The notes under the pieces are model-generated. The model was not told where the DNA came from. It ran no database searches and saw nothing but the letters and a program-made list of their open reading frames with translations. From assembly GCF_004765795.1 (NCBI RefSeq), contig NZ_SBIV01000001.1:558001-622000 (forward strand): a DNA stretch of 64,000 nt, read 5' to 3'. Every line of letters begins with the position of its first letter. Position 1 is the first letter of the stretch. Position numbers and translations under genes: made by a program. Below are positions 12,001 through 19,637 of the stretch, piece by piece. Source of the DNA: Halorussus marinus (lineage in GTDB: Archaea > Halobacteriota > Halobacteria > Halobacteriales > Haladaptataceae).

Positions 12001-12209
12001 GTGACTTGTCGGAGGTGATACCACGCGTCCGCGCCGGTGAAAAAGACCTCGCCGTCGCGGAAGAAGTTCTCGTACGACTGGACACGCACCCAGAGCATGA
12101 AGGCGATCGCCGCGGCGAGCACGGGGACGTGATACCAGTCCTCGAACGCGTCGAGGATCGACTCGGCCGACTCGGCCGAGTCGTCGACCTGCTCAGTCTG
12201 CTGGCTCAT
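9042..12209 (-). CDS. aglB: Oligosaccharyltransferase AglB (STT3 family)
   Basis: Membrane enzyme (1055 aa) that transfers the dolichol-linked glycan to Asn in N-x-S/T sequons outside the cell. Seen: an N-terminal hydrophobic segment at about 28-42, the acidic motif GADAWYH at 59-65, the SDHNIAE loop, a TIGE motif near 378-381 that fits the archaeal TIXE signature, about a dozen membrane segments, and the catalytic WWDYG at about 595-599. The C-terminal domain is extracellular. Near 967-1007 the protein carries nine sequons in a row, followed by a short hydrophobic stretch and GKRD at the end. The ATG at 12209 was chosen; the longer frame to 12614 is Arg-rich shadow sequence. Confidence 0.97.
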   Translation of the reverse strand: MSQQTEQVDDSAESAESILDAFEDWYHVPVLAAAIAFMLWVRVQSYENFFRDGEVFFTGADAWYHLRQVTYTVANWPSTMPFDPWTYFPFGTSVGQFGTLYDQLVATAALIVGLGSPTEQTVATTLLVAPAVLGTLVAIPTYLLGKRIAGRPGALFGVVVLALLPGTFLRRSLVGFSDHNIAEPLFQAFAVLAMMVALSVAEREKPVYELVADRDFAVLRRPLGYSVLAGIATALYLWTWPPGVLLIGIFGAFFVLKLAADYLRGVSPDHLAFVGAVSMSVTGLLMLVPLGTFDFSPTKFSPLQPLLAFAVAGGCVFMAWLARVWDARDLNATLYPPAIGGIIVAVVGAVAVGAPGLFNLVRNNVLRVIGLGTNARTRTIGEAQPFLAEGPGGVQPQYGISEFDVIMQEYGLMLFTAAVAAIWLVWRTYRTDDHSAEKLLVLVWAAFIVAAAFTQVRFNYYLAVPVAVLNAYLAGRVLAIADFTDRESLTDVDGYQVLSVVMVVLLVLPVLVFPATVGSTGVANIDQTNTAMQAGANTGPGEIADWDGSLDWLANETPEEGTFGGADNEMDYYGTYDQNDGDFDYPAGAYGVMSWWDYGHIITVQGERIPNANPFQEGATTAANYLLAPSEQEANEVIETLGDDGEETRYVMADWKMAEPTSKFSAPTVFNENVSRFDFYTRVYSGLNDEQTRPRIAFRMKDQRYYQSQVARLYLYQGSAVEPSPVVVDYDAVSGVSSDQIVGTPSGENATVVRNFDTMQEAREFVEEDGTAQIGGIGPFPSERVSALEHYRLVKQSESSATSSQQYVQTLRGEMRLLQQAGVNPNRILRTSPSWVKTFERVPGATVEGTGPENATVTARVQLSPTEANSTFTYRQQAQTGADGEFTMTLPYSSTGYDEWGPEQGYTNTSVRATGPYEFVTGQSFEDGNITFSNATADVTEAQVIGENDSATEVALTEESIQLRQDQNETATNETATNETVTNETVTNETATNETVENDTVANESNASALASPGAAAAESRPAPADALPDREETAPARAGLVGAFAATLLFGKRD
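9190..9306 (-). repeat. Imperfect tandem repeat encoding N-E-T sequons in aglB
   Basis: The coding strand repeats a short unit that translates mainly as (A/V)-T-N-E-T. It gives six NET, one NDT, one NES and one NAS sequon over about 40 residues. Third-position differences between units show this is not a very recent duplication. Confidence 0.8.
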
Positions 12210-12234
12210 TGACTCGAAAGAACTGGCAAAACCC

Positions 12235-12243
12235 GCATAAGCC
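12235..12243 (-). promoter_or_regulatory. TATA-like box of aglB
   Basis: GGCTTATGC on the reverse strand, centred about 30 nt upstream of the chosen aglB ATG. It supports the start at 12209. Confidence 0.45.
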
Positions 12244-12301
12244 TTGTCATCTGGAGCCGGCACGGGTGTCGTTTTCCCGGTCCCCTCCGGTGCGACGAGG
12301 C

Positions 12302-13768
12302 TCACGAAAGCAGTTGACCCCTGAGGTCTCGAAGCACCGCGACCGCGTCGATCCGGATGCGTTCGCTCAGCCCGAGCAGGACGCCGAAGTATGTCAGCCC
12401 GCCGACCGCGAGCAACGCCGCGATCCGGACCGCTCCGGCCGCCCCGCCGAGCTGAAGCTTCAGCGCGTAGACGACGGCGGTCATGACCGCCATCGACGCC
12501 ACCTGATGGCCCACGTCGGTGTAGGTCGACGCCGGAACGGACTCGTCGAGGAAGACGAGCATGGTGGCGACGCTCGCGCCGAACGCGAGGACGGTCGCCC
12601 ACGCGACGCCCCACGCGCCGAACCAGATCGTGAGCGGGACCGCAGAGACGCCGTACACCCCGATGAGGAGCACGCCACTCGCGGCGTAGAGCCGGGGGCG
12701 CCCGGTCCCGAGGAAGAACTTCTCTAAGCCCTCTCGGTACCCGTTGATCAGGTTCGCGACCGCGAGCACCGGGACGAGCGCGTTCGCCAGTCCGACGGCC
12801 CCGAGCACGGGAAGCGTCGCAGTGCCGGCGCTCTCGCCGTAGATGGTCAACAGGAGCGCGTTCCCGATGACCGCGCCCCCGCCGACGATCGGAACCGCGA
12901 ACAGCCCGGCATAGGTGAACACCGCCGACAGGAGTCGACCCACCTCCTCGTCGTCGCCCGCCTCGTTCAGCGCCGAGAATTGCGGGAAGGCGACCTGCGC
13001 AAGCGCAGACGAGAACAGCATCGACGCCTCCGTGAGGGTGAAGACGTTCTTGTACACGCCGGTGGCGGCCGGACCGACGAACTGCTGGATCAGCAGGTAG
13101 TCGGCCTGCTTGAACAGTTGACTGGAGACGCTCCGGACGTAGGCGTACTTCGAGAAGCCGACGAACGACCGGAACAGCGCTACCGAGGGCCGGGCCGGAA
13201 CCACCCGTGCGAACCCGACGTAGGATACCAGAAAGGTGAGAAACTGTCCCGCGATGAGCCCCCAGACGAGTCCCCTGACGCCGTGGCCCTCGACGACCAG
13301 CGCGGCCTGGATCGGGACGATGAGAGCGTACCGGCCGTTCTCTATCGCGCCGACGAGCGCGACGCGTTGTTTGCCTTCGAGAAACGACCCGGAGAGCCGG
13401 AACAGTCCCCAGGTGAGCACGCCGAGCGGGACGAGCAGCGCGACGTCCACCCCCAGCAGGCCGTTGATCGTTCCCCGGAACGCGACCGACAGCGCCGCGA
13501 CCGCCGCCACGCCCGCGAGCAACACGAGCGCGCCGCTGGCGAACTCCCTCGCTTCGGTGTCACCGCCGCTGACCCGCTTGACCAAGACCGGGTAGAGTCC
13601 GAAGCTGAAGACGTTGGCCGCGATCATCTGGAGGCTGAAGTACGCCGCGTAGGTCCCGATGCCGCCGAACCCGAGTTCGCGCGTGAAAAAGACAGTGCCG
13701 AGAAAGCCGGCCACCGTCCCGAGGACGTTCGTGACGAACCGCTTCGAGACCTCCGCGCCGATCTTCAT
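12302..13768 (-). CDS. Polysaccharide/oligosaccharide flippase (MOP superfamily)
   Basis: A 488-aa membrane protein with about 12-14 hydrophobic segments beginning at residue 12 (RFVTNVLGTVAGFLGTVFFT), the pattern of Wzx/RfbX-type and AglR-like flippases. The likely job is moving dolichol-linked oligosaccharide to the outer face for AglB, encoded just downstream on the same strand. Its ATG overlaps the stop codon of the upstream AP-superfamily gene by 4 nt, so those two are coupled. Family membership is clear. The lipid-linked glycan as substrate is inferred from the aglB neighbourhood. Confidence 0.88.
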   Translation of the reverse strand: MKIGAEVSKRFVTNVLGTVAGFLGTVFFTRELGFGGIGTYAAYFSLQMIAANVFSFGLYPVLVKRVSGGDTEAREFASGALVLLAGVAAVAALSVAFRGTINGLLGVDVALLVPLGVLTWGLFRLSGSFLEGKQRVALVGAIENGRYALIVPIQAALVVEGHGVRGLVWGLIAGQFLTFLVSYVGFARVVPARPSVALFRSFVGFSKYAYVRSVSSQLFKQADYLLIQQFVGPAATGVYKNVFTLTEASMLFSSALAQVAFPQFSALNEAGDDEEVGRLLSAVFTYAGLFAVPIVGGGAVIGNALLLTIYGESAGTATLPVLGAVGLANALVPVLAVANLINGYREGLEKFFLGTGRPRLYAASGVLLIGVYGVSAVPLTIWFGAWGVAWATVLAFGASVATMLVFLDESVPASTYTDVGHQVASMAVMTAVVYALKLQLGGAAGAVRIAALLAVGGLTYFGVLLGLSERIRIDAVAVLRDLRGQLLS

Positions 13769-15324
13769 TCCAGATACCCGAGCTCTCGGAGTCGGTCTTT
13801 GACCTCGCCTTCTTTCTCCTCGTCGCCGGCGACGCCGTCGCCCGTCACGGCCGCGTCGCCGACGAAGTCGTAGCTTTCGGGGTCGCGGGTCGCGAGGTCG
13901 CTCCCCGACGCGAACACGTCGAGTACGTCGCCGGCCATCGATTCGGGGAGACGGTAGCCGAGCGCGTGGAGCACTGTCGGCGCGATGTCGGTGATGCGCG
14001 CGCCCTCGATCGTCCCGTCGCGGAACGACGGCCCCCGGGCGAGGAAGATCCCCTCGCGGGCGTGTCCGGAGGTGTCGACCTCGAAGCGGAGGTCGTCGAC
14101 GTCGAACCGCGAAGACGCGTGGACTTCGGGCGTCTCGATGACCATCGCGAGATCCGGGGTGTGGGGGCCGCCGCGGTCGAGGCGGTCGAACCGGACCGAG
14201 AGGCCCTCGCTTTCGGCCCCGTCCCGGAGCGCGGACTCGGCGCGCTCGCAGATCGCGTCGATCTCGTCCGGATCGTCCGCGAGCGCGTAGATTAGCGTCG
14301 TCTTCTGTCCGACGTCGGCTAACGCGGTCGTCTCCGCCCAGTCGATTCGACCCGTGCTCAACGCGTTGTCGAGGCCGAGCGCGTCGCCGGTCGGGACGCC
14401 GGTCAGTGCGCTCTCGGGGACCAGCTTACGGGCGAGCGTGAGCAGGCCGGCCTTCCCGAGCAGGTCGCTGGCGGCGTCTCGGGCGGTCCCCATCGCCGCC
14501 TTGGTCGCGTCGCCGGACTCGGTCAGCGAGACGAGCCCCGCTCGTTCGAGCACCACGTTGGGCGCGAACTTCGAGCGGACCTTCTCGAAGCCGTGGTCGC
14601 TCATCACGATGAGGTCCTTGTCGGCGTGGGCGTCGAGAAACTCCCCGAGGCGCTCGTCGACCCGCCGATAGACCTCGAAGAGTTCGTTGTCCGAGGCGGC
14701 CGGCGGCGTGCTTTCGGCGCCCCAGTAGTGGTGGGCCACCCGATCGGTCGCTCGGATCAGCCCGACCGCGAGCTCCGGGTCCTCGCGGTCGATGAAGTGT
14801 TCGAACGCCTCGAACCGCTTGTCGACCAGGTCGAGGCTCTCGTCGACGTACTCGCGAGACCCCGGCGGCTGGTCGTTCCGGAGCTTGTAGCCGTCGACGA
14901 GGTCGACGAGTTCGTCCCACCGCGCTGGCGGGTGGGCGTACTCGTCTTTGTACTCGGGGGCGGCCGCAATGATGGTGCCGTCGATCGCCTGCCAGGGGTA
15001 CGACCCCGGGATGTTGAACACGACGACCGACCCGTCCTGATCGTCGACGGCGTCCCACATCTTACCGGGGACGAACTCGTCGTGGCTCAGGTCGTTTTCG
15101 CGGGTCTCCCGGTTGAAGTGGGTGAACCCGTACATGTCGAGGTCGGTCGGCTCCCGACCGGTCGCGAACGCCGGCCACGCCGGGACGGTGATCTCGGGGA
15201 CCGTGCTCTCTAACTCCCCGCTGACGCTCTCGTCGAGCAGACGCTCGAAGTTCGGGAGGCGGCCGGACTCCACCCACGGCTCGATGACCGAGAGGGTCGC
15301 GCCGTCGAGTCCGAGGACTATCAT
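13765..15324 (-). CDS. Alkaline phosphatase superfamily enzyme 1 (NPP-like)
   Basis: A 519-aa cytoplasmic enzyme of the type I phosphodiesterase/nucleotide pyrophosphatase branch. The full metal site can be traced: Asp in VLGLDGATL (residue 6), nucleophile Thr in PEITVPAW (about residue 49), Asp and His in TDRVAHHYW, Asp-His in MSDHGFE, and a final His in SGHAREGIF. It has no signal peptide, because the first beta strand begins at residue 2. It ends in RELGYLE, like five neighbours. The ATG at 15324 was preferred to the frame start at 15351. It is coupled to the flippase by ATGA. The substrate is unknown; a phosphate diester or monoester on a glycan precursor is my inference. Confidence 0.85.
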   Translation of the reverse strand: MIVLGLDGATLSVIEPWVESGRLPNFERLLDESVSGELESTVPEITVPAWPAFATGREPTDLDMYGFTHFNRETRENDLSHDEFVPGKMWDAVDDQDGSVVVFNIPGSYPWQAIDGTIIAAAPEYKDEYAHPPARWDELVDLVDGYKLRNDQPPGSREYVDESLDLVDKRFEAFEHFIDREDPELAVGLIRATDRVAHHYWGAESTPPAASDNELFEVYRRVDERLGEFLDAHADKDLIVMSDHGFEKVRSKFAPNVVLERAGLVSLTESGDATKAAMGTARDAASDLLGKAGLLTLARKLVPESALTGVPTGDALGLDNALSTGRIDWAETTALADVGQKTTLIYALADDPDEIDAICERAESALRDGAESEGLSVRFDRLDRGGPHTPDLAMVIETPEVHASSRFDVDDLRFEVDTSGHAREGIFLARGPSFRDGTIEGARITDIAPTVLHALGYRLPESMAGDVLDVFASGSDLATRDPESYDFVGDAAVTGDGVAGDEEKEGEVKDRLRELGYLE

Positions 15325-15346
15325 GTGGGGGCGAACGCGGGGCCCG

Positions 15347-15356
15347 GCCAAAAGGA
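15347..15356 (-). promoter_or_regulatory. TATA-like box of AP-superfamily gene 1
   Basis: TCCTTTTGGC on the reverse strand, centred 27 nt before the ATG at 15324. It argues for that start and a leaderless transcript. Confidence 0.45.
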
Positions 15357-15364
15357 GTTTGGTC

Positions 15365-16969
15365 CTACTCCAGATACCCCAGATCGGAGAGGCGCTCGGC
15401 GACGTCGGCGTCCTCGGTGGCTGCCTGCGTGGCCGCTTCGTAGTCGGGGTAGGATCGCTCGTCGGGGGCGTCGACGGCGGCGAGCGGGTCCCCGTCCATC
15501 ACCGTGGCCGGCGCGACGTCGAGAGTCGCCAGCACCGTCGACGCGACGTCGAACAGGTGTGCGCCCGAGAGGTCCGCTCCGGAGTCGACGCCCTCGCCCG
15601 CCAGCGCGATCACGCCGTGTCGCTTGTGGTTCCACGGCTCGGGCTCGCCGAACTGCTCGCCGACGAGCGCCGAGAGGCCGTGCTGGAAGTCGGTCGGCAC
15701 CGCCAGCACGTCGACCGCTTCTTGGGCGTACGGGCCGTCGATGTACTTCTCCCGGGGCACGACTTCCTCGAACACCGGCGTCCCCGTCGGCGTGGTCGCG
15801 CTCGACAGGAGCGAGATCACCTCCTCGCGGACCCGATCGTACTCGTCTCGCGCCACGACGCCGTCGGGGTCTCGCCCCTCGACGTTCAGCCTGACGCCCA
15901 GTTCCGACGGCGACCGGAGGTACGCTCGCGACGCCGAGAAGTCGACCGCGTCGCTCGCGGCGAACACCGCTCCGACCGGGACGTGGCGACCGACGAACTC
16001 CGCGAGCCCGAGCCGTTCGAGCACCGCTTTCCCGCGCTGGTAGGTCAGCCCGACGGTCGCCGCCGTCGCCGCGAGCCGTTCGAGCACGGGATGGCCCGAC
16101 GCCCCCTGCTCGGCGCCCCCCGTCAAGCGCTCGTCTTTGATCTGGAACCACGAGGGGACGCCCTGACCGCCGGTGGTGGTCTCGACCACGCCCGCTTCCC
16201 GGAGGAACTCGTTGACGCGGAACTCGTAGCCGTCGTACTCGCCCATGCCATGGTCGCTGGCGACCACGACGGTGTCGGGGTCGCACTCGTCGAGGATCGC
16301 GCCGATCTGCTCGTCGACGGCCCGGTAGATGCGCCGGACCTTCCCGTGGTCGCCGGGGTAATCGTGGAACACCGCGTCGGTCTTCTGGAACTGGACGAAG
16401 CCGAACTCGGGACCGAACCGGTCGGCGAGATACCGGAACGCGGCCCCGCGCATCCGAGCGAGTTCGAGGTAGTCCTCGAACCGGTCGTCGCCAGCCGTCT
16501 CGTCGGTCTCGCGGCGGGCGTACACGCGGTAGTCGCCGACCGCCTCGCGCACGTCGTCCAGAATCCCGTCGGGGTGACAGTCCGGATCCTCGGCGGCGAG
16601 GTAGCCCGGGACGACCGCGCCGTCGACGTCGGGCGGCGGGCTCGTGACGGGGGCGTTGACGACCACGCTCGTCAGGCCCGCCGCGTCGGCGTACTCCCAG
16701 AGCGTTCGCTGTCGAACGTCGGTCGCGTTCACGATGTCCCAGTCGTAGCCGTCGAACCGCAGGAAGTCGAACACGCCGTGCTTGCCGGGGTTCGTTCCGG
16801 TGTACAGCGACGGCCACGCGCTCGCGGTCCACGGCGGAATCTGAGACTCCAGTCGCCCGGTCGCCCCGTCGTCGAACAGCGATTCGAGGTGCGGGAGGGC
16901 ACCGTCCTCGAACAGCGGTCGGAGTACGGGGAAGCAGGCGGCGTCGAGTCCGACCAGCAACGTCTGCAT
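15365..16969 (-). CDS. Alkaline phosphatase superfamily enzyme 2 (NPP-like)
   Basis: A 534-aa paralog of the previous gene, same branch. Metal and catalytic residues: Asp in LLVGLDAA (residue 9), Thr in PPWTASAWPS, Asp and His in KTDAVFHDY, Asp-His in ASDHGMGEYDG and a late His in KRHGVIAL. No signal peptide is present, so it acts in the cytoplasm. It ends in SDLGYLE. It has its own TATA-like box. The middle insertion, about residues 240-420, is longer than in enzyme 1 and may shape substrate choice. The specific reaction cannot be read from the sequence. Confidence 0.84.
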   Translation of the reverse strand: MQTLLVGLDAACFPVLRPLFEDGALPHLESLFDDGATGRLESQIPPWTASAWPSLYTGTNPGKHGVFDFLRFDGYDWDIVNATDVRQRTLWEYADAAGLTSVVVNAPVTSPPPDVDGAVVPGYLAAEDPDCHPDGILDDVREAVGDYRVYARRETDETAGDDRFEDYLELARMRGAAFRYLADRFGPEFGFVQFQKTDAVFHDYPGDHGKVRRIYRAVDEQIGAILDECDPDTVVVASDHGMGEYDGYEFRVNEFLREAGVVETTTGGQGVPSWFQIKDERLTGGAEQGASGHPVLERLAATAATVGLTYQRGKAVLERLGLAEFVGRHVPVGAVFAASDAVDFSASRAYLRSPSELGVRLNVEGRDPDGVVARDEYDRVREEVISLLSSATTPTGTPVFEEVVPREKYIDGPYAQEAVDVLAVPTDFQHGLSALVGEQFGEPEPWNHKRHGVIALAGEGVDSGADLSGAHLFDVASTVLATLDVAPATVMDGDPLAAVDAPDERSYPDYEAATQAATEDADVAERLSDLGYLE

Positions 16970-16992
16970 GTCTCGACCGACCGGACCCGCCG

Positions 16993-17001
16993 GCTTAAAA
17001 C
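16993..17001 (-). promoter_or_regulatory. TATA-like box of AP-superfamily gene 2
   Basis: GTTTTAAGC on the reverse strand, centred 28 nt before the ATG at 16969; leaderless spacing. Confidence 0.55.
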
Positions 17002-17016
17002 TGCTTTTCTCCGGCG

Positions 17017-18501
17017 CTACTCGATATACCCCAGCTCCCTGAGGTTGCGCTCGACGCCAGGACTGTAGTCGGCGTCGCTCTCGCTACCTGCTTTCTCGAA
17101 GCGCTCGCCGAGCGCTTCGGTGACTCGCGCCCGAAGGTCGGCGACGACCGACTCGTCGGGCTCGGCGACGACTGACTCGCCGGGCAGGTCGTAGAGGATC
17201 TCGGTGCCGTCCGACCGGAGTTCGAATCTGTACTCGTCGGTTCGGACCGACTTGCGACCGAGTTCGAACGCCCGGAGCGTCTCGGCCGAAACCTCGTCCA
17301 CGGCCTCGGTATCGGACAGATCCGAGGGCGCTTCGGCCGCGTAGACGGCGTCCCGAGCGTCGCCGCCGAACAGCGAGTCGCCCGCCGTCTCAGGAGCGTC
17401 CAGCCCGCAGAGCTCACAGAGCGTCGCGAACAGGTCGACGTGCGAGGCGAGCTTGTCGCGGGGATCGGCCTCCGGAACGCCGGGACCGGCGAACACGAGC
17501 GGGACGCGTGTCACCTCGTCGTAGAGGAAGTTGCCGTGGTACAGCGCACCGTGCTCGCCGAACAGTTCGCCGTGATCGGACGTGAGGACGACGACAGTGT
17601 CATCGGCGAGTCCCGCGCGTTCGAACCACTCCAGAAACGCGCCGAGACGGTCGTCGAGATACCGGAGGCTCGCGGCATACCACTCCCGAAGCACGTCGAG
17701 TTCGGCCTCCGTCAGCGACGAGGAATCGTCTCGATACCGCAACGCGATGCTCTGGGCGCCCGCCCCGTCGGCCGCGGCGAACAGTCTGTCGTCGTCGACC
17801 GCTGGGTCGTCGTACTGGCACGGCGAGTCGATCAACTCCTCGACTAGCCCGAACCGGGGCCGGGAAAGCGCTGGCGTCTGGTCGTGCTTGTACGGCCGCG
17901 GCGGGTCGTAGGGCGCGTGGACCGTCGTCAGGTTCGCCATGGCGAAGAACGGCTCTGGGGTGTCGGCGAGCCACTCCCGAAGCTTCTCGAACTTGATCTC
18001 GGTGTAGTAGTCGTTCCCCTGTGAGGCCAGCCTGAAGAAGTCTCGGCGGATCAGCGGATCGGTCACGAGCTGATAGAGATACGCGACCGACGGTCGCTCG
18101 GCCACTTCCTCGTAGACCTCGTAGTAGGCTTCGAACCCGCGGTCGAGCCCGGTCGCCGATCCCATCTTTGCGGGCCCCGGAATGCCGAAGGTTCGATACC
18201 CGCGGTCCGCGAACCACTCCGCCAACAGCGGAACCGACTCAGGCATCGTCGGCCACGCGCCGTCGAATCCGGTCTGGTTGGGATACTGCCCGGAGAAAAG
18301 CGCTCCGTGCGACGGCGGCGTCCACGGCCCGACTGCGAAAGCGTTCTCGAAGCTCGTCCCTCGCTCGGCCACGCCGTCGATGGTCGGCGTTTCGACCGGA
18401 AACGCGCCGTCGTCACAGGAGAGCGCATCGGCCCGGAGCGTGTCGAAAACTAGCAGGAGGACGTTCGGATACTCGGTTCTCGGAACTCTCACTGGCGCCA
18501 T
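17017..18501 (-). CDS. Alkaline phosphatase superfamily enzyme 3 (sulfatase-like fold, Thr nucleophile)
   Basis: A 494-aa protein of the sulfatase-like branch. Seen: LLLVFDTLRAD near the N-terminus, PWTPPSHGALFSGQYP at the nucleophile site, TSDHGELFGEHG and HGNFLYDEVTRVPLVF near the end. A formylglycine sulfatase would have C/S-x-P-x-R; here Cys is Thr and the Arg is His. A phosphohydrolase or phosphotransferase of the EptA/LtaS/OpgB type is therefore more likely than a sulfatase. It has no signal peptide and ends in RELGYIE. The ATG at 18501 is preferred over a TTG at 18537. It is divergent from the GT4 gene at 18579. Confidence 0.83.
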   Translation of the reverse strand: MAPVRVPRTEYPNVLLLVFDTLRADALSCDDGAFPVETPTIDGVAERGTSFENAFAVGPWTPPSHGALFSGQYPNQTGFDGAWPTMPESVPLLAEWFADRGYRTFGIPGPAKMGSATGLDRGFEAYYEVYEEVAERPSVAYLYQLVTDPLIRRDFFRLASQGNDYYTEIKFEKLREWLADTPEPFFAMANLTTVHAPYDPPRPYKHDQTPALSRPRFGLVEELIDSPCQYDDPAVDDDRLFAAADGAGAQSIALRYRDDSSSLTEAELDVLREWYAASLRYLDDRLGAFLEWFERAGLADDTVVVLTSDHGELFGEHGALYHGNFLYDEVTRVPLVFAGPGVPEADPRDKLASHVDLFATLCELCGLDAPETAGDSLFGGDARDAVYAAEAPSDLSDTEAVDEVSAETLRAFELGRKSVRTDEYRFELRSDGTEILYDLPGESVVAEPDESVVADLRARVTEALGERFEKAGSESDADYSPGVERNLRELGYIE

Positions 18502-18545
18502 CTCTCGACCCCCATGAACTACCGAGGAGGGGATCAACGAACGGG

Positions 18546-18554
18546 AACTTTAAC
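18546..18554 (+). promoter_or_regulatory. TATA-like box of the GT4 gene at 18579
   Basis: AACTTTAAC, centred 29 nt before the ATG at 18579. The same nonamer recurs before the gene at 19638. Confidence 0.6.
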
Positions 18555-18578
18555 CGTTCGGCCCGCCGCGTCCCGAAC

Positions 18579-19613
18579 ATGGACCCCGACGCCGCCCGCG
18601 TGGCGATGCTCCACCAGGACCCCCATCCCGCCCACCGCGGCTTCGCGGAGGCGATCGGCGCGGACCTCGTCGACTACCACCGGCGGTCGGCCGGCCCCCT
18701 CGACGGTACCCTCGCCGAGGACGCGCTGAACGGACTCACGTACCCCGATTACGACGTCTACATCGTGGAGGGGTCGCGACCCCTGTACGCCGGACTACTC
18801 TGCCGGTTCGCCCGCGGCGGCAAACTGGTCTATCTCTGTGCGGACCACGGGCTCTACCGGCTCGGTAGCGCCGACTTCGAGGGCGACTCGGCGCTCAAGT
18901 CGCTGATCGGGACGTTCGGTACGCCGGCGGTCCGGGCGGCCGGACGGCGCGGGATCGACGGCGTGATCGCGGTCTCGGCGTTCGCCGCGGAGTTCACCCG
19001 GCCCGTGGTCGGCCCGAAGACCCCGATCGAGGTCGCCCATCCGTTCGTCCAGCCGTCGACCTACGACGCGCTCGGTGACGTCGAACCGAGCCTCGGCTCG
19101 GAGGTCGCCGTGACCGTCGCGCGGCCTTGGGAGTACAAGGGCGTCGACCTGCTCGTCGACGCGTGGCCCCGGGTCCGCGAGTCGTTCCCCGACGCGGAAC
19201 TCCACGTCGTCGGCGGGGGACACCCGGAGTCGTACGCCGAGACTCCGGGCGTCCGGGTTCGGGGGTACGTCGAGGACCTCGCCGACGCGTTCGCGCCCGG
19301 TTCGCTGTTCGTCCAGCCGTCGCGGATGGACACCTTCCCGGTGAGCACGCTCGAAGCGATGCGTGCCGGCCTCCCGCCGCTGGTGACACGGACGACCGGC
19401 ACGCGATCGGAGGCCCGACGGATCGACGAGTCGCTCGTGGTCGAACCGAACGAGGACGCGCTCGCTCGCGGCGTCCGCAGGTACTTCGAACGCGACCTCG
19501 CCGACCGACGCTCGCTCTCGGAGACCGCCCGCGACCGGGGCGGCCGGTTCGATCGGGACTCGCGAACCGCCGCGTTCCGGGCGGCCTACCGCGACGTTCT
19601 CGAAGAACTTTAA
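18579..19613 (+). CDS. GT4-like glycosyltransferase
   Basis: A 344-aa GT-B-fold glycosyltransferase, short for family GT4 because the N-terminal acceptor domain is compact (about residues 1-155). The donor domain shows VTVARPWEYKGVDLLVDAW, a central Gly-rich strand (LHVVGGGHPE), and the C-terminal motif FVQPSRMDTFPVSTLEAMRAG, in which the usual E-x7-E pattern is only partly kept (the first Glu is replaced by Met-Asp). No membrane segment is seen, so it is cytosolic or membrane-associated. It probably adds a sugar to the dolichol-linked glycan made in this island; donor sugar and acceptor cannot be read. The start was chosen by the TATA spacing and the lack of similarity further upstream. Confidence 0.8.
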   Translation: MDPDAARVAMLHQDPHPAHRGFAEAIGADLVDYHRRSAGPLDGTLAEDALNGLTYPDYDVYIVEGSRPLYAGLLCRFARGGKLVYLCADHGLYRLGSADFEGDSALKSLIGTFGTPAVRAAGRRGIDGVIAVSAFAAEFTRPVVGPKTPIEVAHPFVQPSTYDALGDVEPSLGSEVAVTVARPWEYKGVDLLVDAWPRVRESFPDAELHVVGGGHPESYAETPGVRVRGYVEDLADAFAPGSLFVQPSRMDTFPVSTLEAMRAGLPPLVTRTTGTRSEARRIDESLVVEPNEDALARGVRRYFERDLADRRSLSETARDRGGRFDRDSRTAAFRAAYRDVLEEL

Positions 19614-19614
19614 C
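19606..19614 (+). promoter_or_regulatory. TATA-like box of AP-superfamily gene 4, inside the previous stop codon
   Basis: AACTTTAAC spans the TAA stop of the glycosyltransferase gene and is centred 28 nt before the ATG at 19638. It is identical to the box that drives that glycosyltransferase. Confidence 0.55.
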
Positions 19615-19637
19615 GCCGGACCGGCGATTGTCCGCCC

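Noticed and set aside
9840-12212. A 790-codon forward frame opposite aglB
   Set aside because: It is a shadow of aglB: no domain, odd composition, and the minus strand has the complete STT3 motifs.
12210-12614. N-terminal extension of AglB to 12614
   Set aside because: The added residues are Arg-rich out-of-frame sequence of the flippase gene, and a TATA-like box supports the ATG at 12209.
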